Below, piece after piece: positions 22,901 through 34,203 of a DNA stretch of 64,000 nt (position 1 is its first letter; each line of letters opens with the position of its first letter). The DNA is from Eretmocerus hayati. Taxonomy: Eukaryota; Arthropoda; Insecta; Hymenoptera; Aphelinidae. Below the pieces are notes generated by a model. The model saw nothing but the letters and a program-made list of their open reading frames with translations, was not told the DNA's origin and searched no databases. The DNA lies in the NCBI GenBank assembly GCA_029851415.1, contig CM056742.1, positions 90,510,748 through 90,574,747 of the forward strand, in the 5' to 3' direction. The translations under genes and the position numbers were made by a program.

Positions 22901-24575
22901 TTTGGAAGTTGTGAGGGTACTAATATGGGCTCTGGATCTCGGGAGAGAGCCGTATCATCAAAATTGTTGAAAGGATAACTCGATGGAGGTGTGCGTGCAT
23001 TCATGGATCAATATTGGGACTGGTGGGGTGAATAGTTCCTGAATCAAATTTTACCCATCCTCGGGTACTTCAGTCCCCGGGCAAAATGAAAATTGATTAG
23101 AGAAATTCAATGACTTGAGAAGGTGAATGGAATGGGTACTCAGGGCCACTCGCATATCATCCTTCAAGACTCAGGAATCTTGGGTGATTCAGATATCGTC
23201 GATGAGGTTTGTGGGTACTCGGGCCCGTTCCTCCACCAAAACCTCGTCTTCGAATTGCATCGAGATCATTATTCAGCAATGAAAATGCGGAAACTATATA
23301 TCATGAGCGATTTCTTCGAAGTATTTACACGAAATTCTGGGAAGCAAGAGGACCAAGCTCGATACAGCTCTGGAATTCAACTGAGCATAAGCCAGCCTGA
23401 ATGGCCTCAAGAGCCTGTATTCATTATTTGGTACTCTAGCCGTACAGTATATCTATATTGTGAGTAGATAAATGAATAGATCATGGAACATTCGAAGAAC
23501 GGTCATTTCATGTAAAAGATAACATCAATTGAACATTTTCGCCAAACCTGCTCAAAACATTCGATTCTTCATCTCAAAAGATAGTAAACTCAACGCAAAA
23601 TTCAGACTCAATGAGTTTTGATTAATGGTCAGAAACGGGAAGATAGGCTCCTGGCATACTCCAGAAGCACGTGGCTTTTCATCCATCTTGAGAATTATCA
23701 GAAAATCAAACAAGAATGAGAGTTCTTTTAATATTGTGCCATTCTAATCATCGATGCTTCGATGCGGAAAAAAGCTATTCCACTCACAAATACAAGATGT
23801 CCATTCGCTGTAACTCTGCTCACATGATCAAAATGGTCTTCCCTGACATATATGCCGGATCCAGATGATGGAAATGGCCCAAAATGGCGCTGCGACCCGA
23901 CTACGGCCAGCAGACACTTGGGGAGCCATCGAAGTTGACACTTCGGGACAAATATAGAGATGTCTATTGACAGTATCTCTGCATACATGTTCGAGATGGT
24001 CTTCTCTAACATATATGTCGGAACCGGATAATGGGCATGCTCCAAAATGGCGCTGCGACCCGATTATGATGGGCACACACTTGGGGAGCAATCAAAATTG
24101 ACACCTCAGGTCGAATCTAGAGATGTCCATTCCCTGTCACTTTGCATACATGTTCAAAATGGTCTTCTCTGGGATATATGTCGGATCCAGACGATAGATA
24201 TGCCCCAAAATGGCGCTGTGACCTGATTATGGCCAGTGAATACTCAGAGAGCCATCGAAATCGACACCTCAGGCCGAATCTGGAGATGTCCATTCCCTGT
24301 CACTCTGCATACGAGCTCGGAATGGTCTTTCTCTAACATACATGTCGGATCCAGATAATGGACGTGCCCCTAAATGGCGCTGCAACTCGACTATGGCCAG
24401 CAGACGTTTGGGGGGCCATCGAAATCGACACCTCAGGCCGAATCTAGAGACAACCATTTCCTGTAACTCTGCTCACATAATCGAAATGGTCTCCCCCAAC
24501 ATATATCCCGGATCCAGATGATTGAAATGGCCCAAAATGGCACTGCGACCCGCATATGGCTAGCAGACACTTGAG
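22785..24575. repeat. Left arm of large inverted duplication
   Basis: The reverse complement recurs at 29195-30820 with very high identity, covering about 1 kb of unique sequence (22785-23825) plus satellite units. The left arm has one satellite monomer more than the right. Confidence 0.85.
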
Positions 24576-24832
24576 GAGCCATCGAAGTCGACATTGAGGG
24601 CCGAACATAGAGATGTCCATTCTCTGCAACTCTGCGTACATGTTCGAGATGGTCGTCTCTAACATATATGTCGGATCCAGATAATGGACATGCTTCAAAA
24701 TGGCGCTGCGACCCGATTATGATGGGCACACACTTGGGGAGCAATCAAAATCGACACCTCAGGTCGAATCTAGAGATGTCCATTCCCTGTCACTCTGCTC
24801 ACATAATCAAAATGATCCTCCCTAACATATAT
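23830..24832 (+). repeat. 162-bp satellite block, left of the Sola-like element
   Basis: About six monomers with landmarks CCGGATCCAGATGATGG, AAAATGGCGCTGCGACCCGA, GCCAGCAGACACTTGGGG and GACACCTCAGGCCGAATC, in the same orientation as the array at 39.7-49.97 kb. Confidence 0.9.
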
Positions 24833-27800
24833 GGGGCGATTCACGTCAACTCTCCAAGCGTGCTTTTTGAGCGTCGAGAAGGCTCTTTTCTAACGTTCTG
24901 TCTCGGACTCAAATTCATACCAAAAAAATATCAAAGACATCTTATCCGATGTATTTCTCCTCAGCTTCTTAATGGCGTGGTCTGTTTTGCGAAACAAGGT
25001 CAACATAACCTCAAAATCTGTCTTTGAAAGATAAAAAGCTTTATAACTCAAAATAACCCCTTTTTCTTTTTTTTTGATATTCTTAATGGAAAGATCAGCC
25101 AATTTTACGTCGATGGAGCTTGAGAGAAAAAGACGTATTTTTGATCCTGTTGAGCTAGAGAGCCAGCAAGAGGTAGCACTACCATACTCGAGCGCAATCG
25201 GGGGCTCACCTCAACCTCTCAATCTTCATGTCTTAAACAAAGTACCGAGGATTTAGATGTGGTACCGTAGTTGACATATTCTGGATCACCCCGATAGGTG
25301 GCGTCAAGAATTCACTACCCAAACCTGAGATGTCGCCTTTGGTTTATAAATTGAACTGATGTCCACGGCACTAATTAGGATAAATTATTGGAAATTGTAT
25401 ACAGACCGGTGAATTGCTGCTCGATATCTCTTTGAATCGTATAATTTGGAGGTACTATCTACCTGATGAGTTGAAAATGAACATGCGGTGCGTGAATCCT
25501 TTTGAGAAGGAGAATCACAAAGTCACTAAAGGTTGAGTGAACGTTCCCAAAAATATTAAGGAAAAGTACCCATCGATACCCGAGTACTCTAAGATATGTG
25601 TCGCTTGTAGATTGGATTCTACCAAGGAAAGACACCAACAAATGCTAAAAGATGTAAATTTGAAGAAGTAGAATGCAATGATGCAAATCATATTGCTGGT
25701 TTGACAGTCCTTGAACAAATGAAAGAAAAATTCAGTAGCTCAGAAGATAAACGTGGAAGAATTCTTCTGCTTACTTTAGCTCCTAAATTTTGGAGCCGAA
25801 ATGATCTTGTGAAAGAGTTTGGGTGTACAGAATGGGAAGCGAGGAGAGCTAAAGGTCTCGTTTCAGACCGTGGAATCTTGTCTTGGCCCGATAACAAACG
25901 GAGGGAAACCCTATCTCCAAATGTTGTAGATGCGGTCGAAGCTTATTATAACAGAGATGATAAAAGTCGGCTTATGCCAGGGATGAATGATTACATCTCA
26001 GTAAAGAACAGCGATGGGAAGCGGGAACATGTTCAGAAACGTTTATTACTTTGCAATATGAACGAACTCTACTCGCAATTCGTTCAAGAGTATCCAGAGA
26101 AGGAAATTGGCTTTCTAAATTCACTCAACTCCGTCCAAAGCATTGCGTTATAGCTGGCAGTAGTGGAACGCACGTGGTTTGTGTGTGTGTGCACCATGAA
26201 AATGTCAAGCTCATGCTAGATAGCATAAATATTGGAAGTTTGACGAAAAACTCTCAGATGGAATTCAATAACTATCAAGACTGTTTGCAAAGAATTGTGT
26301 GTCCCAATCCATCGCCTTAATGTTTCTTGCTTGATTGTCTTAACTGCTCAAACCCGAGACCAATGAGAAATTTTCTTCTTGATAAATTTGAGAAAAAGGA
26401 TATAAGTGTAATCAAGTTTGAAACATGGACGCACACAGACCGATGTTCGATAGTTACTGAGAGCTTAAACACACATGAGTTCCTTGATTTGTTATGCGAA
26501 AGGCTCATGAAATCGAAAATGCACGATTCATTGCTAGACAACAATCGGCTTCCGTGAAAGAACTGAAAATTAATCTACAACCTGGGCGGTTCATTGTTTG
26601 TTTTGATTTTACAGAAAACTACGCCTTTGTGGTCCAGAACTCAGTTCAATCGTTCCACTGGAACAATAACCAAGCCACAATATTCACAGTTGTGATCTAC
26701 TACGTAAAAAATGGCGAATTGAAACATAGAAGCCTGGCAATCATTTCCGACAACTTAGCCCATGACACGTACTCTGTTCACCAATACCAGAAGATTATAA
26801 TTGAATACTTGAAAAAAAATTTTGAACTAGTTACGAACATTTTTTATGTCACTGACGGAGCTAGCCAACATTTCAAAAATAAGAGTAATTTTACTTATCT
26901 CGTTGCACATGAGAAAGATTTTGGGGTCGTAGCAGAATGGCACTTCCATGCAACTGCTCACGGAAAGGGCGCCTGCGATGGGGTTGGTGCAAATTTGAAG
27001 AGAGGCGCTAAGCAAGCCACCTTACAGTGCTCTTCTCAACACCATATTCTCACACTACAATCTCTGTTTAAGTGGGCGAAGAAGTATTGTAAGGAGATCA
27101 AGGTATTTTTCAGTGGAGAAGGGGTTTATGAGCAGGTGAAAAATGAGTTGAAATTAAGATTCGACATGAATACTGATCCAATCCCTGGAACTCTGCAGTC
27201 CCATGCTTTCATCCCTACCTCTGATAGTTTGTTGATGTTCAAAAAGTACTCTTTGGCTTCTGAATACAACATCTTCCCCCAAAAAAGAGGGCATCGGAAG
27301 GAGCGAGTCAGATCACCAAGAGAAGAAAGACCCCGGCAAAGAAAAACTCTCAGACAAAACCGAAAACAGCGAAACGTCCTCAGATGAAACAAAAACCAGT
27401 GAAACGTCTTCCAATCAAAAAGTAGGGGAGAAGTCGAAGGCTAAACGTTGAATTATTTCATCGAAATCATCACTCATCATTATGTATTTCATATTTTCAT
27501 CATATGCGTAACGTCACAGACAAGGGAGCTCGCGGGTACATGGCGCGTGCACGGTTGTTGTAGTGCCACTTTTGTCTCGCTTCCTATCTCGTTAGGATCA
27601 GAAAAACGTCTATTTTTTCTCAAGCTACATCGACGTAAAATTGTCTAATCTTTCCAATAAGAATATCAAAAGAAAAATAAAGAAAGGGGTAATTTTGAGA
27701 TATAAAGCTTCTTACTTTTCAAAGACTGATTTTGAGGTTATGTTGACCTTATTTCGTGAAACAGACCACGCCATTGGGAAGCAGAAGGAAAAATACATCG

Positions 27801-27914
27801 AATATGATGTCTTTGATATTTTTTTGGTATGAATTAGAGTACGAGACAGAACGTGAGAAAAGAGCTTTTTCGACGCTCAAGAAGCACGCTTGAAGAGTTG
27901 ACGTAAATCGCCCC
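24833..27914 (+). mobile_element. Sola-like DNA transposon in satellite DNA, 4-bp ATAT duplication
   Basis: Starts GGGGCGATTCACGTCAACTC and ends with the matching inverted GAGTTGACGTAAATCGCCCC. Terminal inverted repeats run about 375 bp (24833-25205 and 27535-27914). ATAT flanks both sides (24829-24832, 27915-27918), and joining the flanks rebuilds an ordinary satellite monomer. It encodes a broken transposase with a DDD/E-like layout. A 4-bp duplication and long repeats fit the Sola superfamily, but I assign that from memory of the family without an alignment. Confidence 0.7.
25701..27440 (+). pseudogene. Transposase of the Sola-like element, frameshifted
   Basis: The conserved reading starts at about 25701 and passes through three frames: a frameshift near 26112, TAA 26318-26320, a shift near 26510, and another near 27290 before a Lys/Pro-rich basic tail. 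Conserved blocks are RPKHCVIAG...HVVCVC (26120-26200), a C-x2-C pair near 26334-26345, CFDFTENYA (26600), FYVTDGASQHFKNK (26840-26885) and HATAHGKGACDGVGANLKR (26950-27005). The Asp residues of the last three blocks fit an RNase H-like catalytic triad. This family is widespread in insect and cnidarian genomes as uncharacterised proteins. The copy is inactive. Confidence 0.65.
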
Positions 27915-28681
27915 ATATGCCGGATCCAGATGATGAGGATGGCCCAAAATGGCGCTGCGACCCGACTATGGTCAGCAGACACTCGGGGAGCCATCGAAGT
28001 CGACACTTCGGGCCGAACATTGAGATGTCCATCCTCTGTAACTCTGCAAACATTTTCGTTAAAAATGGTATTCTCTGGTATATTTGCCGGATCCAGATGA
28101 TGAAAATGACCCAAAAGGGCGCTGCAACTCGACTATGCCCAGCAGACACTTGGGGGCCATCGAAATCGACACCTCGGGCAGAATCTTGAGATGTCCCTCC
28201 TCTGTAGCTATGCATAGCTGTTCAAGAAGGTCCCCCCTAAAATACATATCGGTTCCAGAGAATAGACATGCCCCGAAATGACGCTGCGACCCGATCATGG
28301 CCAGCAGACACTTAAGGACCATCGAAATCGACACCTCAGGCCGAATATAGAGATGTCTATTTCCTGTAACTCTTCAAACATGTTCGAAATGGTCTTTCCT
28401 AACATATATGCCGATTACGGAGAATGGACATGCCCCAAAATGGCGCTACTTCCCGAACATGGCCAGCAGACATTCGGCGAGCCATCGGAATCAACACGGC
28501 AGGCCGAATCAAGAGAAGTCCATCCTCTGTAACTTCGCACACATGTTCAAAATGGGCTTCCCTAACATATATGTCGGTTCCAGAGGGAGGACATGTCCCA
28601 AAATGGCGCTGCGAACGATCATGGCCAACAGGCACTTGGGAGGGGGGGGCTATAAGTCGACACCTCAGGCAAAATCAAGAT
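27915..28681 (+). repeat. 162-bp satellite block, right of the Sola-like element
   Basis: About five monomers. The first continues the monomer broken at 24832, showing the transposon split one array. Confidence 0.9.
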
Positions 28682-29194
28682 ATTAGAATCAATTTTCGTC
28701 TCGATCGATATGAACGATCGAGACTTTATCGCTCGCGGGAATTTCAAATCATATTATTACATGACTCGGCTAATGCGAGCTAATTTTAATCAACGGATTT
28801 GTTGATTGAGTGACATAGATCGATATTGGATTACTCCAATTCGATCTATGTACCTTCGAGGTACCTCGCAACTCGAGTGTCGCAACTTGAAGGATTTTGA
28901 TGGAATTTCAAATACATGAAAAATGAAATGAGAAACGAAAAATTTTTTTTTTGATTCTACGCTAGATGTTGGTGCGTTTCGTCTTTCCTCTCCGGATCAG
29001 ACTCTTCAGGGGGGCTGAAGAGATCCGAGTAGAGGTTGGCCCCCGACGTCACCTAGCCAAAGTGGCTTGATGGTCATGATTTTGATCGGGCTTATATGTT
29101 ACACGAGGGCTTTTGCAGCCACTCGCGAGAAAGGTCTCCATCTCGGTTGTTTATTCGCCGACAACCGGTGACAATTAGAATCAATTTTCGTCTC
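28682..29194. other. Hairpin-rich cassette between 21-bp direct repeats at the inversion junction
   Basis: Identical 21-bp copies (beginning ATTAGAATCAATTTTCG) lie at 28682-28702 and 29174-29194. Between them are at least five stem-loops: 28698-28724 (10-bp perfect stem), 28788-28807, 28813-28851 (17 paired bases), 28993-29027 (CTCTTCAG stem with a G5 loop) and 29144-29167. No ORF. The sequence is not satellite, and the cassette separates plus- from minus-oriented satellite. I do not recognise its class. Confidence 0.6.
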
Positions 29195-29830
29195 CTCAAG
29201 TGTCTGCTGGCCATATGCGGGTCGCAGTGCCATTTTGGGCCATTCCAATCATCTGGATCCGGGATATTCGTTGGGGGAGACCATTTCGATTATGTGAGCA
29301 GAGTTACAGGAAATGGTTGTCCCTAGATTCGGCCTGAGGTGTCGATTTCGATGGCCCCCCAAACGTCTGCTGGCCATAGTCGAGTTGCAGCGCCATTGAG
29401 GGGCACGTCCATTATCTGGATCCGACATGTATGTTAGAGAAAGACCATTTTGAACATGTATGCAAAGTGACAGGGAATGGACATCTCTAGATTCGACCTG
29501 AGGTGTCAATTTTGATTGCTCCCCAAGTGTGTGCCCATCATAATCGGGTCGCAGCGCCATTTTGGAGCATGTCCATTATCCGGTTCCGACATATATGTTA
29601 GAGAAGACCATCTCGAACATGTATGCAGAGATACTGTCAATAGACATCTCTATATTTGTCCCGAAGTGTCAACTTCGATGGCTCCCCAAGTGTCTGCTGG
29701 CCGTAGTCGGGTCGCAGCGCCATTTTGGGCCATTTCCATCATCTGGATCCGGCATATATGTCAGGGAAGACCATTTTGATCATGTGAGCAGAGTTACAGC
29801 GAATGGACATCTTGTATTTGTGAGTGGAAT
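29195..29830 (-). repeat. 162-bp satellite block in inverted orientation
   Basis: About four monomers read as the reverse complement of the other blocks; part of the right inverted arm. Confidence 0.9.
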
Positions 29831-30820
29831 AGCTTTTTTCCGCATCGAAGCATCGATGATTAGAATGGCACAATATTAAAAGAACTCTCATTCTTGTTTG
29901 ATTTTCTGATAATTCTCAAGATGGATGAAAAGCCACGTGCTTCTGGAGTATGCCAGGAGCCTATCTTCCCGTTTCTGACCATTAATCAAAACTCATTGAG
30001 TCTGAATTTTGCGTTGAGTTTACTATCTTTTGAGATGAAGAATCGAATGTTTTGAGCAGGTTTGGCGAAAATGTTCAATTGATGTTATCTTTTACATGAA
30101 ATGACCGTTCTTCGAATGTTCCATGATCTATTCATTTATCTACTCACAATATAGATATACTGTACGGCTAGAGTACCAAATAATGAATACAGGCTCTTTA
30201 GGCCATTCAGGCTGGCTTATGCTCAGTTGAATTCCAGAGCTGTATCAAGCTTGGTCCTCTTGCTTCCCAGAATTTCGTGTAAATACTTCGAATAAATGGC
30301 TCATGATATATAGTTTCCGCATTTTCATTGCTGAATAATGATCTCGATGCAATTCGAAGACGAGGTTTTGGTGGAGGAACGGGCCCGAGTACCCACAAAC
30401 CTCATCGACGATATCTGAATCACCCAAGATTCCTGAGTCTTGGAGGATGATATGCGAGTGGCCCTGAGTACCCATTCCATTCACCTTCTCAAGTCATTGA
30501 ATTTCTCTAATCAATTTTCATTTTGCCCGGGGACTGAAGTACCCGAGGATGGGTAAAATTTGATTCAGGAACTATTCACCCCACCAGTCCCAATATTGAT
30601 CCATGAATGCACGCACACCTCCATCGAGTTATCCTTTCAACAATTTTGATGATACGGCTCTCTCCCGAGATCCAGAGCCCATATTAGTGCCCTCACAACT
30701 TTCAAATACTTTTCGGGCTAAATCATCGAGTAAGCGCGCTTCACAATAAAACCTCCAATCGTTTGAGCTTTGTTGCGTCTCAAAACTCGTGATATATTCT
30801 GCGAAATTCAGGAAACGGCA
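29195..30820. repeat. Right arm of large inverted duplication
   Basis: Mirror copy of 22785-24575. It lacks one ~162-bp satellite unit (junction in the monomer at about 29440-29460). It ends where the truncated LTR of the Gypsy-type element begins (30821) and starts directly after the second 21-bp direct repeat of the hairpin cassette. Confidence 0.85.
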
Positions 30821-31018
30821 CCCGCGTAAATTCTCTCTCTCGCGATGTTAGGATCGAATGAATGCGAGCGTAATTATACGCGTGATATTCGTATTAATTT
30901 TATATGAGATTATTTCTATCCTATTTGAAATGAATAAACTTTCGAAGACCACAAGAAAGGTGGTCCACAGTAAACATAAAATCTTCCGTTTTGTGTATCT
31001 TTTTCTTGGAATTATAAA

Positions 31019-31054
<36 letters not shown>

Positions 31055-31129
31055 GAATTAATCCCGTATTCCCTTCGAGGATACGATGCAAGATAGTAGG
31101 TTAATCATGAGGCTCTTAACCCTATCTCA
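30821..31129 (+). repeat. Partial 5' LTR
   Basis: Matches only the last ~295 bp of the LTR at 38983-39722 and begins abruptly inside it, right at the end of the inverted-duplication arm. An expanded (TA)n tract near 31021-31049 is longer than in the 3' LTR. Confidence 0.8.
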
Positions 31130-31130
31130 A

Positions 31131-31142
31131 TGGCGCCCAACC
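31131..31142 (+). promoter_or_regulatory. Primer binding site, tRNA-Lys type
   Basis: TGGCGCCCAACC sits one base after the LTR end. TGGCGCCCAAC is the standard complement of the 3' end of tRNA-Lys used by gypsy-like elements. Confidence 0.75.
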
Positions 31143-31830
31143 TTTAATTAATTATTGTACTTTGAAATTTCATGTAACGCGTTTCGCGCGCAAATTTTGG
31201 AGCAATCGCTCAATTTCATTCGAAAAAAGCGTTACAGGAAATGAAGAGGAGTGCAGTAATTGGAAACCCCCCCAAAATCGAGCCTTAAAATTTTAAAATG
31301 AGTAAAGTAGTCAAATTTCAGTTAAAATCGTTCGAATCTTTGAATATATATGAAAATTTGTGAGACATGAAATTGATAGAAAGCGCGCCAAGGCCAAGTT
31401 CAGCCGGCGAAGTTAGAGTCAAGTACCTCACGCGTAAATGTAAGATCGCGTGATGCGGATATATGTATAGCAAGCTTCGTAAGCGTCAACACGAGTCGAT
31501 GGCAGTTTTTTTCCTACTAGTGAGAATGAAATTTGTTTGAATTTTCAACAGCGGGATGTAGGCGTGTCAAGTTTAACAGGCATATAGAAATGAATAGAGA
31601 TATAGATTTAGCACTCAAATTTTGCCTCGACCAGTTTTCACGCTTACGTTTGACCAATTTCTCAATGATATGAGAATAATATTTCGCATGATAGAATAAT
31701 GAATAATTGCGGCGTGATTTCCTCACGCGTAATATTGAAGTGATGGAATTTTGAAGTGAATAATTCTGATTTCTGGCCCGTCTGAATTTTTAATTGTAGT
31801 AAGAGAAGTGAGAAAATTTTTCTTTCAAAA
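31143..31830 (+). other. Untranslated leader of the first LTR element
   Basis: About 690 nt without a long frame, between the primer site and the gag ATG; it would hold packaging signals. Confidence 0.5.
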
Positions 31831-34203
31831 ATGGCTGGATCTCACATGGATACCCACGTCTTGGACGATTTTATAAACAATATTGAGGAAGAAACGTTAG
31901 ATGAGGCTTTGGGTGAACTCTTGCTCTCGCGTAAAGGGACATTTGAAGCTAGAGTAGAACGGTTGCGTAAGCGCATTCGCGGGGAATACAATGAGATAGA
32001 TTTTGATCAGTATTTATTGATGGATCTGGCTGAATTAGGAGTCGCGCGAATGGAGGCATTGCCGAGATTTTTACGCAAGACCACACAGACAGCCCATGAT
32101 AGGCATTCAATTCTCAATAGATATGAGGAGGACGACATTTTTGCGAACAATATAAACGATGAGAACGTGACTAGGCGCAATCACCGAGTGCAAAGAAGCT
32201 CATTACGCGATGAATTAGCGGTTGTGCAAGAGAGTGCACAGCGGCGATTGGCGTTAGTTCAAAACGACGTGCGCCCGGAAATCCAAAAAGCCAACGAACC
32301 GCCAATAAAATGTATTACGTTGCGACATGAAAATGGCCGGTTATATGAAATTCCAATGCAGATCGCGGATAGTTGGAAAAATTCGTCGGACCGCGAAAAT
32401 GCTGAAAATCAAATCATCCGCGAGAATATTTTAGACCAGACGGTGCGTTTTCAGAATAGTGCGAGATCGAGCGCGGCATTACAATCGAATACCCAACGGC
32501 AAGCGAAAGAGCCAATTGCCGAGCCACACAACAATACGCACACAAAGACAGATTCAAATGAACCCAAACGGCGTAGTCAAATTTCACGCGAGCAATTACA
32601 GCAAGCGTTATTAGAAGAGGAATACGAATTGTGCGGCGTTGAGAATAAATCATATAGAGGTAATAAAACGAGGCAAATCGAGGATGATGAGGGAATTTCT
32701 TCAAGTGATAGTGAGAATGAATTTTCGCAGAATCAAGGGGAGAATCCGAGGCCCTCTTTGCCAAGACTCAGCGGCCATTCGCGCGTGAGTTGGGCAGCGG
32801 ACGTAAATCAGGCACCGCAGCCGAATAACACGCAACAAACACAAGCAGCGCGTTCAGATTTTCACACGAATACACAAAATAGAAACGATAGGAATACAGC
32901 TGAGACGAGAGATCTCACGCGCACAGTAAAATCATGGAACCTTAGATTTGCAGGTTCAGCAAACCAGAGTTTAGAAGAATTTTTGATTAAAGTCGATGAA
33001 CACAGAATGGGGGCAGGCATGTCCGAGAATGATATTCTACGCACAGTAGCGGTGCTGTTGAGCGGCCCAGCGTTAAACTTGTATCGGTTACGCGGTCGTA
33101 GCTGGAATTCTTGGGAAGACGTGCTTACTCGTTTTCGCGCGCATTACCAGGACGAAAAGTATTCAGAACGGTTAGCAGACGAAGCACGCGCACGATTACA
33201 GAAAGATGATGAGCCAGTTCACGAATACATCACAGCGATGCGTCTAATTTTTAACAGAATGCCGGAACCTCCACCCGAATCGAAACAGGTTAAACGCATT
33301 TATTATAACATGAGAAAAGATTTTCACCCTTTGATGCGTCGATATTTGCACGCGGGTATTGAGAAATTTTCCAGACAAGCTACCGATCTTGGAAAAACTT
33401 TTGATGCGGGCAAAAATCAAGCACTTGTTCGGGGTACTGAGAAAGATGATGAAAAATCAAGTTTGCAAAAGCCTAAAAATTCAAATCAAAATTCAAAAGA
33501 GACTCAAAATTCAAGTCAAGATAAGGAGAAAGAATCGGAGTCTGGAAAAGAGACGATAGATTTAGCAACCGTCGAAGTAACAACTATGGCAGATGTTGCG
33601 AAGTTGATGAATATTCAAATTCAGAAATTAAGAGAAGAACTCTCACCGAAACCGAACGGTCAAAACGCGAGTCAGGGCAATAACGCGCAAAATTCAAATC
33701 AAAATAACGGGCAAGGTCGAAATAGAAGTCGACGTAGAGATCGAGGCAATCGGGGAGGCAATAATAACAACAATGGCAACGGTGGGAATGGCCAGCAGCA
33801 GGGTGCTCAAGCGGGACCACCACCTCAAAATTCCCAAAATACCTATCCTCAGCAACAAAATTTTCAGACGCGCGAATTTTACGCGAATAACAATCAAAAT
33901 CAAAGTCAAAATCAATATCACAATCAGAATAGAGGCTACAATGGAAATTACAATAATAATTACCAAAACAATTATCTAAGAGGAGGTTATAGAGGAAATC
34001 GAGGAGGTGGTTATCGCGGGGGTTACCCTGGTAGAGGTTATGGTGGATATTATAATAATGGCTTTTGTAATAATTACAAGAATCAGGGCCAACCACCACC
34101 AATACAACAACAAAATGCGCCGGTTAATGCAGTGAATTTACAAGAAAACGCGCCCGCGGCGGAACCATCAGCCGAGGCGGGAAACGCGAAACCAGCGGCG
34201 TAA
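31831..34203 (+). CDS. gag: Gag of the first LTR element (790 aa, no zinc knuckle)
   Basis: Intact 790-codon frame from ATG 31831 (context CAAAAATGG). Residues 1-360 are charged and mostly disordered. Residues 365-530 form the retrotransposon Gag capsid-like core (KSWNLRFAGSANQSLEEFL, WEDVLTRFRAHYQDEKYSERL, RMPEPPPES). The tail from about residue 540 is rich in Asn, Gln, Gly and Arg with RG and RGG boxes. No CCHC knuckle is present, so RNA binding probably relies on the RGG/NQ tail. Gag builds the particle and packages RNA. Pol overlaps in the -1 frame at its 3' end. It is the only long undamaged frame in the window. Confidence 0.85.
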   Translation: MAGSHMDTHVLDDFINNIEEETLDEALGELLLSRKGTFEARVERLRKRIRGEYNEIDFDQYLLMDLAELGVARMEALPRFLRKTTQTAHDRHSILNRYEEDDIFANNINDENVTRRNHRVQRSSLRDELAVVQESAQRRLALVQNDVRPEIQKANEPPIKCITLRHENGRLYEIPMQIADSWKNSSDRENAENQIIRENILDQTVRFQNSARSSAALQSNTQRQAKEPIAEPHNNTHTKTDSNEPKRRSQISREQLQQALLEEEYELCGVENKSYRGNKTRQIEDDEGISSSDSENEFSQNQGENPRPSLPRLSGHSRVSWAADVNQAPQPNNTQQTQAARSDFHTNTQNRNDRNTAETRDLTRTVKSWNLRFAGSANQSLEEFLIKVDEHRMGAGMSENDILRTVAVLLSGPALNLYRLRGRSWNSWEDVLTRFRAHYQDEKYSERLADEARARLQKDDEPVHEYITAMRLIFNRMPEPPPESKQVKRIYYNMRKDFHPLMRRYLHAGIEKFSRQATDLGKTFDAGKNQALVRGTEKDDEKSSLQKPKNSNQNSKETQNSSQDKEKESESGKETIDLATVEVTTMADVAKLMNIQIQKLREELSPKPNGQNASQGNNAQNSNQNNGQGRNRSRRRDRGNRGGNNNNNGNGGNGQQQGAQAGPPPQNSQNTYPQQQNFQTREFYANNNQNQSQNQYHNQNRGYNGNYNNNYQNNYLRGGYRGNRGGGYRGGYPGRGYGGYYNNGFCNNYKNQGQPPPIQQQNAPVNAVNLQENAPAAEPSAEAGNAKPAA
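34179..34185 (+). promoter_or_regulatory. Putative -1 ribosomal frameshift site G GGA AAC
   Basis: GGGAAAC fits X XXY YYZ and is correctly phased (gcG GGA AAC) in the gag frame. Slipping back one base enters the pol frame, which is open from about 34128 to the protease and bypasses the gag TAA at 34201. No obvious strong pseudoknot is visible downstream. Confidence 0.55.
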
